Origin: Athripsodes cinereus
Lineage: Eukaryota > Arthropoda > Insecta > Trichoptera > Leptoceridae
Direction of reading: 5' to 3'
DNA length: 64,000 bases
Assembly: GCA_947579605.1 (NCBI GenBank)
Contig: OX388307.1
Span: 12,253,237 to 12,317,236, forward strand
Part shown: one piece after another, positions 63,686 to 64,000 of the stretch
How positions within the stretch are numbered: the first letter of the stretch is position 1
Layout: each line of letters begins with the position of its first letter
Translations under genes and position numbers: made by a program
Notes under the pieces: model-generated
What the model saw: the letters and a program-made list of their open reading frames with translations, nothing else
Told to the model about the DNA's origin: nothing
The model's database searches: none

Positions 63686-64000
63686 CTCCTACGAAAGTTA
63701 CATTGGTTCCCCATTGGAACCCAAATATAGTACAATATATGTGCTTTTTTATTCAAGGCTGTTTATGGTATGGCACCAGACTACATAAGGAAGATATCTT
63801 GCTTCAGTGACATTGAGGTTAGATAGCTTGCTTTAAGACCAGCACAGAGTGCAACCTTTGAGCTAGTACTACCATTAAGATCACAACTGGCAGTATATTG
63901 AATCACGCTTTAATTGAATTCTCTGATTGTGCATGCTGTAGACACTCTTAATTGGGGAACTGGCCAGATCTTATTGTATGTTTGTTTTTTATGTATTGTG
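63686..64000 (+). pseudogene. CR1/L2-type LINE C-terminal fragment, running off the window
   Basis: From 63,689 the frame reads LRKLHWFPIGTQI, a TAG, YNICAFLFKAVYGMAPDYIR, then another stop and LRPAQSATFELVLPLRSQL. LHW.P...RI.Y......KA..G.AP.YI is the CR1/L2 C-terminal pattern also seen in LINE-B (LHWLKCAERV, IHNMSPSYI). At least three stops make it a dead copy. Confidence 0.65.

Noticed and set aside
1..64000. Insect telomeric TTAGG arrays or rRNA-targeted LINE insertions
   Set aside because: No TTAGG run or rRNA sequence was seen.

Overview
The window looks like intergenic or heterochromatin-like DNA from an insect nuclear genome. It is AT-rich, full of short TAGGTACCTA-type and (AAT)n/(AAAT)n tracts, and dense in retroelement debris. 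LINE C-terminal tails (for example HVLSTLNRRACMRN followed by AYP/VYP-type ends) and a LINE 3' tail with the 'gcgataaactcgccc' motif resemble families I associate with Lepidoptera. Lepidoptera is my best guess; a hemipteran or other insect is not excluded. I found no convincing host protein-coding gene, rRNA or functional tRNA gene.

Layout. Positions 1-2.8 kb are AT-rich with no gene. From 2.8 to 9.1 kb there is a 5'-truncated CR1/L2-type LINE (LINE-B) whose open reading frame is fused at its 5' end to a piece of a different LINE (LINE-A), plus SINE-like copies and two MITEs. From 9.1 to 11.85 kb lies a 98-bp tandem array with about 29 monomers. Positions 12-16 kb hold scattered repeat fragments. 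Positions 16.4-24.5 kb are a complete LTR element with 2,345-bp nearly identical LTRs, a 4-bp target duplication and a non-coding 3.47-kb interior (a LARD-like non-autonomous element on the minus strand). Positions 25-48 kb carry SINE and RTE-like LINE fragments on both strands, a 99-bp tandem repeat split by a LINE insertion, and a PIF/Harbinger-like MITE. Positions 48-52.8 kb are AT-rich with a few LINE ends. Positions 52.88-61.19 kb are a full-length, apparently very young Bel/Pao retrotransposon with visually identical 944-bp LTRs, 5-bp target duplication, PBS, PPT, a gag-protease region and a pol region. The last 2.8 kb hold a perfect hairpin and more LINE ends.

How the parts work together. 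Only the Bel/Pao element encodes a near-complete machinery: Gag, protease, reverse transcriptase, RNase H and integrase. Gag-protease and pol lie in one frame interrupted by a single TAG. The LARD-like element, MITEs and SINEs encode nothing and would depend on enzymes supplied from elsewhere. The rest is a record of nested insertion. The strongest points for follow-up are the LARD-like element with an inverted-repeat insert carried in both LTRs, the amber codon and variable-looking peptide repeat in the Bel/Pao polyprotein, and the internal order of the 98-bp array.
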